Shown: positions 34,132 through 41,526, counted from the first letter of the stretch. The stretch is 64,000 nt of DNA from an uncultured Muribaculaceae bacterium (GCA_910579995.1 CAJTWH010000013.1:18052-82051), one strand, 5' to 3'. A program made the numbers and translations. Notes: generated from the letters alone by a model not told the origin.

Positions 34132-34938
34132 ATGCGCATACGTCAATATATCATAATAGCAATAGCCGCCTTAACTCTCTGTAGCTGTGGCGAATATCAG
34201 CGAGTATCGAAGAGCGACGACGTCAACTACAAATTTGACTACGCCAAGCGTGCCTTCGAGCAGAAGAAATATGTTCAGGCAGCGACCTTGCTAAAAGACT
34301 GTATATCGGTGTTCAAAGGCTCCGACAAGGCCGAGGAGTCGCTCTACCTGCTTGCGATGAGCAACTATGAGAACCATGACTACGAGACAGCCGGCGTATA
34401 TTTCAAGAGCTACTATTCACGCTATCCGAAAGGTAAATATGCCGAGGCCGCGCGCTTCTTCTCTGGCTACGGCTATTATCTCGACTCACCCGACCCTCAG
34501 CTCGACCAGACCGGCACCATCAAGGCTATCGAAGAGCTGCAGGCTTTCCTCGACTACTTCCCGCGCAGCGAGAAAGTGTCGATAGCGCAGAACGCCATTT
34601 TCGAGCTTCAGGACAAGCTTACCCTCAAGCAGCTTCAGAACGCCCAGCTCTACTACAACCTCGGCAACTATATGGGCAACAACTACGAGAGCGCCGTCAT
34701 TGTGGCCCGCAACGCTGTAAAAGACTATCCTTACTCCAAGTATAAAGAGGATCTTGAACTCCTCATCCTCAAATCGCGGTATCAGGAGGCCGCCAACTCA
34801 ATCGAGGAGCGTAAAGCCGACCGTTTCCGCGACGTTGTCGACGAATATTATTCCTTTATCAACTCCTACCCCGACAGCCCCAACCGCGAGGAAGCCGACA
34901 ACATCTACAAGATTGCACAGCGATATGTGAAAGAATAA
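34132..34938 (+). CDS. bamD: Outer membrane protein assembly factor BamD
   Basis: This 268-residue lipoprotein (signal with lipobox LCSC, lipidated Cys19) is part of the BAM complex that folds barrels into the outer membrane. The mature part is a run of TPR-like helix pairs: YDYAKRAFEQKKYVQAATLL-type start, AEESLYLLAMSNYENHDYETA, YYSRYPKGKYAEAARFF, and a later DYPYSKYKEDLELLILKSRYQEA. This is the BamD/ComL layout at the usual length. It is followed 67 bases later by rpoZ, with which it may be co-transcribed. Confidence 0.9.
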   Translation: MRIRQYIIIAIAALTLCSCGEYQRVSKSDDVNYKFDYAKRAFEQKKYVQAATLLKDCISVFKGSDKAEESLYLLAMSNYENHDYETAGVYFKSYYSRYPKGKYAEAARFFSGYGYYLDSPDPQLDQTGTIKAIEELQAFLDYFPRSEKVSIAQNAIFELQDKLTLKQLQNAQLYYNLGNYMGNNYESAVIVARNAVKDYPYSKYKEDLELLILKSRYQEAANSIEERKADRFRDVVDEYYSFINSYPDSPNREEADNIYKIAQRYVKE

Positions 34939-35005
34939 TCGCGGCGCTGCCATACTCTCTCTTTAAATAAAAACCGACAAATAATTCGCCGAAACATAAG
35001 TTAAG

Positions 35006-35338
35006 ATGGATTTCAAAAAAAACAACACCCCGGTGACCACCGTCACCCGCGACATGATTGAGCTCTCACAGCAGACGGGCAATGTTTACGAAACCGTATG
35101 TGTAATCGCCAAACGCGCCAACCAGATTGCCGCCGAGATGAAAGACGAGCTTCAGAAAAAACTTCAGGAGTTCGCCCCCTACAACGACAATCTTGAAGAG
35201 GTAAGCGAAAACCGCGAGCAGATCGAGATTTCGCGCTACTACGAGCGTCTGCCCAAGCCCACCCTCATCGCCACACAGGAATATATCGACCACAAGCTCT
35301 TCTTCCGCAAGTCAATCAAAGACCGCTCAAATAACTAA
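35006..35338 (+). CDS. rpoZ: RNA polymerase omega (Rpb6-like) subunit
   Basis: This 110-residue protein matches the Bacteroidetes-specific omega-like subunit. It has an N-terminal TVTRDMIELSQQTGNVYETVCVIAKRANQIA segment (the omega/Rpb6 fold, with the ARRAxQI-like core seen as AKRANQI) and a helical, acidic C-terminus with ENREQIEISRYYERLPKPTLIA. It supports RNA polymerase assembly. It lies after bamD and before a strong perfect terminator. Confidence 0.85.
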   Translation: MDFKKNNTPVTTVTRDMIELSQQTGNVYETVCVIAKRANQIAAEMKDELQKKLQEFAPYNDNLEEVSENREQIEISRYYERLPKPTLIATQEYIDHKLFFRKSIKDRSNN

Positions 35339-35355
35339 GCAAGAGCTCCTAAGAT

Positions 35356-35395
35356 AAACAAACCGGGCCTCACACGCGTGAGGCCCGGTTTGTTT
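35356..35395 (+). terminator. Terminator after rpoZ (18-bp perfect stem)
   Basis: An 18-bp perfect stem with an ACGC loop. Its core CGGGCCTCAC...GTGAGGCCCG is shared with the terminator at 38205-38260, but the outer stem is different and still perfectly paired. Confidence 0.9.
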
Positions 35396-35405
35396 TATCT
35401 GATGT

Positions 35406-35436
35406 ACGCGGGCTGCGCCCGCGCCGAGGACGAAAG
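35406..35436. repeat. Family A REP-like repeat, copy 6
   Basis: ACGCGGGCTGCGCCCGCG palindrome followed by CCGAGGACGAAAG. Its 3' end overlaps the left island direct repeat. Confidence 0.8.
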
Positions 35437-35479
35437 ACTCGAGGTTTTACTCTTCTTTCTCGAGGCCTACGTAGGCTTG
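35428..35479. repeat. Left 52-bp direct repeat bounding the caspase island
   Basis: This is identical at 51 of 52 positions to 38266-38317. On the minus strand it ends with the last 10 codons and stop of the YbjN gene (QAYVGLEKEE, stop), a gene remnant cut off from any start. It marks the left edge of the 35480-38265 AT-rich island. Confidence 0.9.
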
Positions 35480-35561
35480 TGTATAATCTTTTTTCTTGAT
35501 AAACAAGCATTTTCTTCAAGCACATCCCTCGATGTCAGCAGCACATGATTTTTAACACACT

Positions 35562-35593
35562 GTTGTATATATAAAAATTTAGTTATATCTTTG
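35562..35593 (+). promoter_or_regulatory. Promoter inside the island, before the structured region
   Basis: GTTG at 35562-35565, a 20-base spacer, and TATCTTTG at 35586-35593. The start of transcription is expected near 35600, about 380 bases before the first codon. Confidence 0.7.
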
Positions 35594-35981
35594 CAGTCAC
35601 AGACCGCTATAGCAGAAGCCCCGGTCTGGGGTAAAGCGAGGCGGGATGTTGTAAAGACATAATAAGAAAGCGTTTATCCGCGCTGATTCTTGACTTTCTG
35701 AAATTCTCGCAAAATTTCATTTCCTGTCAAGGATTGAGCAACGGTAGATGCCCGTGGATATGTAATATCTTGCATTCGGCAAAGCGCCATTGGGAAAGGT
35801 GTGGCCGTATGCTATTGTTGCATACATAAGCGTGGGCTTCTGCAGTTGCCGTCCGACAGGAAATAGGCAATGCGAGAAGCCTCAGAAAGTAGGACGGTAA
35901 CAGATACAGATTCCTGCGCTTTACTTTCTTATAATAGTTGGACCGGGGAATCTTCCAACTTAATCTATCAGCCAAGCAATC
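35594..35981 (+). ncRNA. Putative large structured RNA or long structured leader
   Basis: No protein gene fits this stretch, but it holds many perfect helices. A closing helix of 9 bp pairs 35662-35670 with 35924-35932. Others are 35600-35605 with 35623-35628; 35646-35649 with 35657-35660; 35686-35694 with 35726-35734; 35807-35812 with 35820-35825; and 35936-35942 with 35954-35960. A two-part stem pairs GGCTTCT and GTTGCC (35835-35850) with GGCAAT and AGAAGCC (35866-35881). Its loop can also pair outward: GACAGGAAAT (35855-35864) with ATTTCCTGTC (35719-35728), and CCGTCC (35849-35854) with GGACGG (35892-35897). These are pseudoknot-type contacts. The size, the pseudoknots and the AGAAGCC hairpin recall HEARO/IscB omega RNAs, but no IscB gene is present; that link is tentative. 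Confidence 0.5.
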
Positions 35982-36389
35982 ATGAATAGACTTGTAATCA
36001 AGTTGTTGTCAATTGTGCTATGCACGATTGCTCTGTCATCGTGTGCGACAATGACCCGATGGACAGATTCCAGTGAAAAAAATGCAAGAATGTATACCGT
36101 CCGTATAGATTCTAAAACAACGGGACTTCCGGTGTACTGCACAGAGAAAGGTAGAGAACGGCTTCTTGAATACACTCCATGCAAGATCTACTCTGACAAG
36201 GCAAAAATACAGTATGTAACAGTCAAGAAAGGAGATATCTACCAAGTGGTCAAACTTAAGACGAAACTCAGAACAAGTATCTACTGGAACTTTGTACCAT
36301 ACTACACATGGATTTGGGGATTCTTTGTTGACCGAGGGACACGACGTGGGCTGACTTATGATCAAAAAGATTATTATGTGGATCTGTAA
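35982..36389 (+). CDS. Small lipoprotein in the caspase island
   Basis: This 135-residue protein has a lipoprotein signal (lipobox ALSSC, lipidated Cys21). The mature part is basic and beta-rich (YTVRIDSKTTGLPVYC, TPCKIYSDKAKIQYVTVKKGD), similar in feel to PEGA-like surface domains, and a hydrophobic aromatic stretch (YWNFVPYYTWIWGFF) near residue 105 could be a membrane anchor. I do not recognise the family. It follows the structured RNA region directly (its ATGA is the first base after it) and lies 10 bases before the caspase-like gene, so the two are one operon. Codons are AT-rich. Confidence 0.65.
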   Translation: MNRLVIKLLSIVLCTIALSSCATMTRWTDSSEKNARMYTVRIDSKTTGLPVYCTEKGRERLLEYTPCKIYSDKAKIQYVTVKKGDIYQVVKLKTKLRTSIYWNFVPYYTWIWGFFVDRGTRRGLTYDQKDYYVDL

Positions 36390-36399
36390 AATTCGGACA

Positions 36400-38103
36400 A
36401 TGAAAGCAATGGTAAAACTTATATTTCTATTTACGATATGCTGTGTATTGCCCTTATCGACAACAGCACAGCGTATATACCGGTCAGAGAAAGGTCTATA
36501 TGGCATAGGTGTGATAAAAAGCAATGGAAATGTCAAGTGGTTGGCCAAGCCGAATTATACTGTTATTGAGAAAAACAATAACGGCTCTTTCTCTGCCTGC
36601 GACGAATACGGCAGGTGGGGCGTAGTAACCTCAGCCGGCAAGGAAGTTGTTCCTTGTACGCATCCCTCAAAAGCAAGTGCAGAAGAGGCTTATAGATACT
36701 TTCTTAATCCGTCATCCAAGCAATATGCCTCCAATGCAACAGACGGTTATTCCAACAACCAATATCAGAACTTTACCCTCAGCAGAGATTATTCCTCATA
36801 CATTAAATTATATGTGGAAGAAAAGATAAATGCGTGGCAGAAGAAAGGAGAATTCGAGAAGACATCCGACTATCAAAAAAGAGTGACTGAAGAAACCCGA
36901 AAATCAATGGTTCTCAAGTTGACACAAGAGGCATGTGCCGAATGTCTTGACCGAGTTCAGGACAAGGAACTTAGAATGACACTCGGAGAATATGATGCGG
37001 ATAACGAGTCTTTTCTTGTAACGACGGAAATAGGCAATTTTATAGTTCAGGTACCGATAAAGGACGCTCCGGCTTTTAAGACAAACTGGACTAAAATTAC
37101 CAGTAAGAACTCCTATGATATTGTTAATGGAAAGATAATCTTAAGAAGCGCCATATTTTCTTTGGACGGCAAGAAATTAGCTCGATATAGTGATCAGGCC
37201 CATACACTTTATGCCCAGGCTAATGTGCAATATAATTTTGATCCCATCGAAGTGCCACTGCAATCAGCCACAGAAGCCAAACAGCCCACAATTATTCAAA
37301 ATAATATTCAAATAGGCAAATCAGACGTTGATATAAACATTCCTTCCTCCGGGAGCGAAAACAAACTGACATTTGCATTGATTATTGCAAATGAAAAATA
37401 TCGGGAGGAGTCAAACGTTGAGTTTGCCCATAACGACGGAACGTCGGTTGAAAAGTATTTTGTGAAGACGTTGGGAATCCCTCAGACAAATATACACATG
37501 GTACAGGATGCGACAAAGAATGATATGGTCAGAGAAGTGGATTGGCTGAAGAATATTGCAAATGTATATGACGATGATATCAATCTCCTTGTGTATTATG
37601 CAGGACATGGAGTCCCTAATGAAACAGATGGATCTGCATATTTAATACCATCAGATGGAGTCGGGTCAAATACTAAGACCTTGTATCCTCTTGCTGAATT
37701 CTATGAAGATTTAGGCAGTATCAAAACCAAGTCAACCGTGCTGTTTATGGATGCTTGTTTCAGTGGGTCATTGAGAGGTACCGGTATGATTGCGTCAGCA
37801 ACAAGGGGTGTGGCAATCAAAGCAAAAAAGGCAGCCCCAAAATCAAATATGGTAGTTATTTCTGCGGCGACCGGGGATGAAACAGCTTGGCCTTACAAAG
37901 AAAAAGGTCATGGGCTGTTTACGTATTACTTATTAAAGAAACTTCAATCGACTAAAGGTAATGTTTCTTTGGGTCAACTGTCAGATTATATAAAAACTGA
38001 GGTAGGAAAACAATCTGTTGTCACCAACGCGAAAAAGCAAACACCGACGGTAAATGTGTCGCAAAACATGTCTGATTCTTGGTATCAACTCAAATTGAAG
38101 TGA
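36400..38103 (+). CDS. Secreted caspase-like (peptidase C14) protein with WG-type N-terminus
   Basis: This 567-residue protein has a signal peptide (ends STTAQ). Residues about 25-75 contain WG-repeat-like motifs (GIGVIKSNGNVKWLAKPNYTVI, YGRWGVVTSAGKEVV). A long charged middle region follows (about 130-310). The C-terminal caspase domain (about 325-565) has catalytic His403 in YYAGHGVP and Cys453 in FMDACFSGS. The family cuts peptides after Arg/Lys or Asp; here the protein is exported, so a periplasmic or surface role is inferred. ATG 36400 is chosen because it opens the signal peptide; earlier in-frame ATGs lie inside the upstream gene. AT-rich codons differ from the flanks. Confidence 0.82.
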   Translation: MKAMVKLIFLFTICCVLPLSTTAQRIYRSEKGLYGIGVIKSNGNVKWLAKPNYTVIEKNNNGSFSACDEYGRWGVVTSAGKEVVPCTHPSKASAEEAYRYFLNPSSKQYASNATDGYSNNQYQNFTLSRDYSSYIKLYVEEKINAWQKKGEFEKTSDYQKRVTEETRKSMVLKLTQEACAECLDRVQDKELRMTLGEYDADNESFLVTTEIGNFIVQVPIKDAPAFKTNWTKITSKNSYDIVNGKIILRSAIFSLDGKKLARYSDQAHTLYAQANVQYNFDPIEVPLQSATEAKQPTIIQNNIQIGKSDVDINIPSSGSENKLTFALIIANEKYREESNVEFAHNDGTSVEKYFVKTLGIPQTNIHMVQDATKNDMVREVDWLKNIANVYDDDINLLVYYAGHGVPNETDGSAYLIPSDGVGSNTKTLYPLAEFYEDLGSIKTKSTVLFMDACFSGSLRGTGMIASATRGVAIKAKKAAPKSNMVVISAATGDETAWPYKEKGHGLFTYYLLKKLQSTKGNVSLGQLSDYIKTEVGKQSVVTNAKKQTPTVNVSQNMSDSWYQLKLK

Positions 38104-38149
38104 AATAATTCGAACCAACCACCGCATAGCTTCGGTTGGAGGGCTGTGT

Positions 38150-38180
38150 ACGCGAGCTGCGCTCGCGTCGTCAACGAAAA
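38150..38180. repeat. Family A REP-like repeat, copy 7
   Basis: ACGCGAGCTGCGCTCGCG palindrome followed by TCGTCAACGAAAA, just after the caspase-like gene. Confidence 0.8.
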
Positions 38181-38204
38181 GCCCCTGCTGCCTCACTACA
38201 TTTT

Positions 38205-38260
38205 ACCATATAAACAACACCGGGCCTCACACGTGTGAGGCCCGGTGTTGTTTATATGGT
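38205..38260. terminator. Bidirectional terminator, 26-bp perfect stem
   Basis: A 26-bp perfect stem with an ACGT loop, between the caspase-like gene and the convergent YbjN gene. It shares the CGGGCCTCAC core with the rpoZ terminator. Confidence 0.85.
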
Positions 38261-38265
38261 ATCGG

Positions 38266-38317
38266 GGACGAAAGACTCGAGGTTTTACTCTTCTTTCTCA
38301 AGGCCTACGTAGGCTTG
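38266..38317. repeat. Right 52-bp direct repeat bounding the caspase island
   Basis: The intact counterpart of 35428-35479. It contains the true 3' end of the first YbjN gene and a truncated family A tail (GGACGAAAG). Confidence 0.9.
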
Positions 38318-38677
38318 CCAGATGGAGCCGAGGACCATCTTGATACAGTTTTCTACGATATAGGCTTTCGATACTTCCTCGTCGAGGAGGAATGAGCATT
38401 CCATGCGCACGTTGCCATCGCGCACAACGGCGGTGGGCATGTTGCGGCGGCAGTTGTGGCGGTTTGCGAGGAAGTAGGGGTCTTCGGCGGGCTGGTAGCC
38501 GGGGGAGCCGGCGGCGTAGCTGAGACGATTGTTGTTTACGATAACAAAGATTACGACGTCGTGGCCGAAGTCTTCGTCGGCCGATTGAACAATCACCATG
38601 TCGCCGTCTTCGTCGATGCGGGTAGAGATGTGGAGTTCATCAAGGTACTCGCGGATGAGTTTTTTGTCAACTGTCAT
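38285..38677 (-). CDS. YbjN domain protein, paralog 1
   Basis: This 130-residue cytoplasmic protein has the YbjN fold pattern: LIREYLDELHISTRIDEDGDMVIVQSADEDFGHDVVIFVIV, a central ANRHNCRRNMPTAVVRDGNVRMECSFLL block, and a C-terminal helix ending GLEKEE. YbjN-type domains resemble type III secretion chaperones and sensory regulators; the function here is unknown. The start is ATG 38677; an earlier in-frame start would translate a family A repeat. The last 10 codons are duplicated at 35446-35479. Confidence 0.75.
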   Translation of the reverse strand: MTVDKKLIREYLDELHISTRIDEDGDMVIVQSADEDFGHDVVIFVIVNNNRLSYAAGSPGYQPAEDPYFLANRHNCRRNMPTAVVRDGNVRMECSFLLDEEVSKAYIVENCIKMVLGSIWQAYVGLEKEE

Positions 38678-38727
38678 AATTATAGTAGTTTTAATGTTGG
38701 AGGGCTGTGGGTTGTGGGGGGCTTTGT

Positions 38728-38759
38728 ACGCGGGCTGCACCCGCGTCGGCAACGAAAAG
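38728..38759. repeat. Family A REP-like repeat, copy 8
   Basis: ACGCGGGCTGCACCCGCG palindrome followed by TCGGCAACGAAAAG, between YbjN paralogs 1 and 2. Confidence 0.75.
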
Positions 38760-38782
38760 AGCCTGCTGCCCTATTAACTTAA

Positions 38783-39172
38783 TTATTGCAGGGTTTCTTT
38801 CTCGAGGTCGCGGAATCCGCTCCATACCGACGACATCGTGGTGCGTATGCAGTTTGTGATGTATTCGTCTGATACCTCTTCAGATATAAAGAATGAGTAT
38901 TCGAACCGAACTTCCTCACCGCGCACTACAGCCGTGGGGTAGTTGCGGCGGTCGTTGTGCCGGTTGGCGATATAGAGCAGGTCGCCTTGCGGGCGGTAGC
39001 CCTCGGCATTGGCGATGAATGAGAGACGGTTTTCGGAGACGAGCACCCATATTGTGACATTGTGTCCGAAGTCTTGGTCGGCGTCGAGGACAACGACGAT
39101 ATCGCCGTCGTCGTCTATTCTTGAGGCCACCCCGAGGTGGTCGATATAGTTTCTTATCTGGTCGCGTGTCAT
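38783..39172 (-). CDS. YbjN domain protein, paralog 2
   Basis: This 129-residue protein is closely related to paralog 1 over its whole length: IRNYIDHLGVASRIDDDGDIVVVLDADQDFGHNVTIWVLV, ANRHNDRRNYPTAVVRGEEVRFEYSFFI, then a C-terminal helix ending DLEKETLQ. The start is ATG 39172; an upstream in-frame ATG (39280) would run through a family A repeat. Function unknown. It is part of a tandem set of three. Confidence 0.75.
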   Translation of the reverse strand: MTRDQIRNYIDHLGVASRIDDDGDIVVVLDADQDFGHNVTIWVLVSENRLSFIANAEGYRPQGDLLYIANRHNDRRNYPTAVVRGEEVRFEYSFFISEEVSDEYITNCIRTTMSSVWSGFRDLEKETLQ

Positions 39173-39200
39173 AGCTATTTTTTTGGTTGGTGTGAGGGGT

Positions 39201-39230
39201 TCGTGAGCTGCGCTCACGACGGGGACGAAA
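39201..39230. repeat. Family A REP-like repeat, copy 9
   Basis: TCGTGAGCTGCGCTCACGA palindrome followed by CGGGGACGAAA, between YbjN paralogs 2 and 3. Confidence 0.7.
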
Positions 39231-39242
39231 TTGGCGGGCGCC

Positions 39243-39671
39243 CTATTTTTCCGCGTTTCTGCGGGCCTCGATTTCTTCATCTGTGAGCTCGAAAAAGATG
39301 AAGGCGTCGAGTGGCAGGAAAATACCGGGTTTAATCACATTATCAAGAATATAGTGAGGCGATACCTCTGCGTCGATAATATAGGCGCGGTCCATATTTA
39401 TATCGCCATCGCTGTCGATACTGCAAGCCGGGGCATAGCATCGGCAGTTGTGACGGTTGGCCATCATCAGCAGGTCGCCTTCGGGATGATAATCCAAAGC
39501 CTGAGTGTTGAATGTGATCATATTGTCTTCAATGATATTTATGAAAGTGACAATCTGGCAAGGGAAAGTCTCTTCGTCATAGAAGCTCACTGCAATACGG
39601 CCGTCTTCGACCTCTGTATATTTGATATCAAGAATGTCGAGACACTCCTTTACAAAATCTTTAGTAATCAT
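39243..39671 (-). CDS. YbjN domain protein, paralog 3 (divergent)
   Basis: This 142-residue protein shares the YbjN plan with the two genes downstream (N-terminal helix, EDGRIAVSFYDEETFPCQIVTFINI strands, and the MANRHNCRCYAPACSIDSDGDINMDRAYII block in place of the ANRHN...AVVR block), but it is more diverged and has an acidic C-terminal helix (FFELTDEEIEARRNAEK). Function unknown. It is the first gene of the tandem set, with a -7 box at 39732-39739. Confidence 0.7.
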   Translation of the reverse strand: MITKDFVKECLDILDIKYTEVEDGRIAVSFYDEETFPCQIVTFINIIEDNMITFNTQALDYHPEGDLLMMANRHNCRCYAPACSIDSDGDINMDRAYIIDAEVSPHYILDNVIKPGIFLPLDAFIFFELTDEEIEARRNAEK

Positions 39672-39731
39672 TTTATATTCTGAAATTATAAATTCTATAG
39701 AAAGTACGCTTTAGAGGCAAAATTTTCTTCA

Positions 39732-39739
39732 CAAAGGTA
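39732..39739 (-). promoter_or_regulatory. -7 box before YbjN paralog 3
   Basis: On the minus strand this reads TACCTTTG, 60 bases before the start at 39671. Confidence 0.5.
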
Positions 39740-39846
39740 CACAAAAAAAGATATAAACAGTCATCGAGGCTCAATAGAAACCGGCTTGGAGAGGCCCGGA
39801 GTGAATATTTAGCATTTTTTAACAGCTAAAAGAATACTAAAATTGT

Positions 39847-39854
39847 TAACTTTG
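39847..39854 (+). promoter_or_regulatory. -7 box before the RluB-type gene
   Basis: TAACTTTG, implying a leader of about 160 bases before ATG 40020. The rest of the spacer 39672-40019 is AT-rich with no gene. Confidence 0.45.
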
Positions 39855-40019
39855 CAGTGGATATAGAAAAACACGAACCGTCGTGCTCTCTACGACACAA
39901 ACAATTAACTAAGTCTGACACTTATAAGTTTCACATCACAAAAATAACAATCTACTTAGTGCCGAGAGGCAATAAAATTAACTGACATAATCAACGAACA
40001 AACAAAAACCAGCTTAGAG

Positions 40020-41435
40020 ATGGATTCCAATACCCCGGAAAAGAAACCTAAACGTCCGCGCATCGGACAGACATTCCACTTACCCGAAGAGGGATCGGAA
40101 CGTCCTCGTTATGACCGCCCCTACAACCCTACCCCCCGCAGCGAAGGCGACAGCAATGACAGCAGCAGCGACAGCAACGAAGGCTACCGCAGCCAGCGCC
40201 CCTATCAGCCTCGTCAAGGTGGATATCAGCAGCGTCAGGGTGGATATAACAATAATTACAACCGCCCCTATCAGCCCCGCCGCTACGATAACAACGGAGA
40301 GGGCAATGACAATAACGACGGCCAGCATGGCGGCTATCAGCCCCGTCAGCAGCGCCCCTATAACAATCAGGGAGGATATCAGCAGCGCCAGCAACGTCCC
40401 TACAACAACAATCAGGGAGGATATCAGCAGCGTCAGCAGCGCCCCTACAACAACAATCAGGGCGGATATCAGCAGCGTCAGCAGCGCCCCTACAACAACA
40501 ATCAGGGCGGTCAGCAGCGTCCCTACAACAACCGTCCCGGCCAGCGCCCCTACAACAATCAGGGCGGCCAGCAGCGTCCCTACAACAACCGTCCCGGCCA
40601 GCGCCCCTACAACAACAACCGCAACCAAGATAACGGAACCGGATTCCCCGGCCGCGGCAAGAGCTTCACTCCGCGCCCCAAACGCGTGGAATATGAAATG
40701 CCCGTGCCCGATCCGAACGAACAGATCCGTCTTAACAAATATATGAGCAATGCAGGTATCTGCTCACGCCGCGAGGCCGATGAATATATCCAGCAGGGTC
40801 TGGTAAAGGTCAACGGCCAGGTAGTGACAGAGCTCGGCACAAAGATCTCGCACAACGATGTAGTAGAATACGATGAGAAGGTGGTTACACCCGAAAGCAA
40901 GTGCTATATCCTGCTCAACAAACCGAAAGACTGCGTGACAACGAGCGACGACCCCAACGGCCGCATGACGGTGATGGATCTCGTCAAGGGTGCATGCACC
41001 GAGCGTATCTACCCTGTAGGCCGCCTCGACCGCAACACCACCGGCGTGCTTCTTCTCACCAACGACGGCGACCTTGCCTCGAAGCTCACACATCCTAAAT
41101 TCGTGAAGAAAAAAATCTATCACGTATGGTGCGACCGCGACATCAGCGAGGATGATATGCAGCGTATCGCCGACGGCATAGAGCTTGAAGACGGCCCCAT
41201 CCACGCCGACGCCATCAGCTATGCCACCGAGACAGACCGCAATCAGGCCGGTATCGAGATCCACTCGGGCCGCAACCGTATCGTGCGCCGTATCTTCGAG
41301 TCGCTCGGCTACCGCGTCACCAAGCTCGACCGCGTATACTTCGCCGGCCTCACCAAGAAGAATCTCCCCCGCGGCCGCTGGCGCTATCTTACCCAAGAAG
41401 AGGTAAATTACCTCAAGATGGGTTCGTTTGAATAA
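40020..41435 (+). CDS. RluB/RsuA-type pseudouridine synthase with long Q/N/R/Y-rich N-terminus
   Basis: This 471-residue protein has a C-terminal enzyme half: an S4 RNA-binding domain (about 235-285, IRLNKYMSNAGICSRREADEYI) and the pseudouridine synthase domain with catalytic Asp337 in GRLDRNTTGVLLL. It modifies 23S rRNA by analogy with RluB. The first 215 residues are predicted disordered: tandem units like GGYQQRQQRPYNNNQ, then GGQQRPYNNRPGQRPYNN. Such tails are seen in Bacteroidetes RluB proteins and in RNA-binding, phase-separating proteins. The DNA of the repeat is itself tandemly repeated, so copy number may vary. Confidence 0.85.
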   Translation: MDSNTPEKKPKRPRIGQTFHLPEEGSERPRYDRPYNPTPRSEGDSNDSSSDSNEGYRSQRPYQPRQGGYQQRQGGYNNNYNRPYQPRRYDNNGEGNDNNDGQHGGYQPRQQRPYNNQGGYQQRQQRPYNNNQGGYQQRQQRPYNNNQGGYQQRQQRPYNNNQGGQQRPYNNRPGQRPYNNQGGQQRPYNNRPGQRPYNNNRNQDNGTGFPGRGKSFTPRPKRVEYEMPVPDPNEQIRLNKYMSNAGICSRREADEYIQQGLVKVNGQVVTELGTKISHNDVVEYDEKVVTPESKCYILLNKPKDCVTTSDDPNGRMTVMDLVKGACTERIYPVGRLDRNTTGVLLLTNDGDLASKLTHPKFVKKKIYHVWCDRDISEDDMQRIADGIELEDGPIHADAISYATETDRNQAGIEIHSGRNRIVRRIFESLGYRVTKLDRVYFAGLTKKNLPRGRWRYLTQEEVNYLKMGSFE

Positions 41436-41526
41436 TTGGTTGGTGGTTGTTGGGCTGTGGGCAGCGGATTACTTATTGCTATCCTCAAAAGCTAATTCGC
41501 TACCCACAGCCCAACAACCACCAACC
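41436..41526. repeat. Family C MITE-like hairpin, copy 1
   Basis: Left arm 41436-41466 and right arm 41498-41526 are inverted repeats (28 of 29 paired). The left arm ends GGGCTGTGGGCAGCG. The 31-nt loop (41467-41497) has ATTACTTATTGC and CCTCAAAAGCTAATT, both conserved in copies 2 and 3. Confidence 0.85.

Noticed and set aside
35594..35981. Calling the structured region a HEARO/omega RNA outright
   Set aside because: The likeness rests on hairpin words, pseudoknots and the ATGA junction only; no IscB or TnpB gene is present and I could not run a covariance search.
35480..38265. Classifying the island as an insertion sequence or integron
   Set aside because: No transposase, integrase or recombinase frame is present, and the boundaries are 52-bp direct repeats that include a gene end, not terminal inverted repeats.
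41436..41466. G-quadruplex as the main explanation of the family C G/T-rich arm
   Set aside because: The arm has GG and GGG runs, but the near-perfect complementary second arm and conserved loop are better explained by a hairpin.
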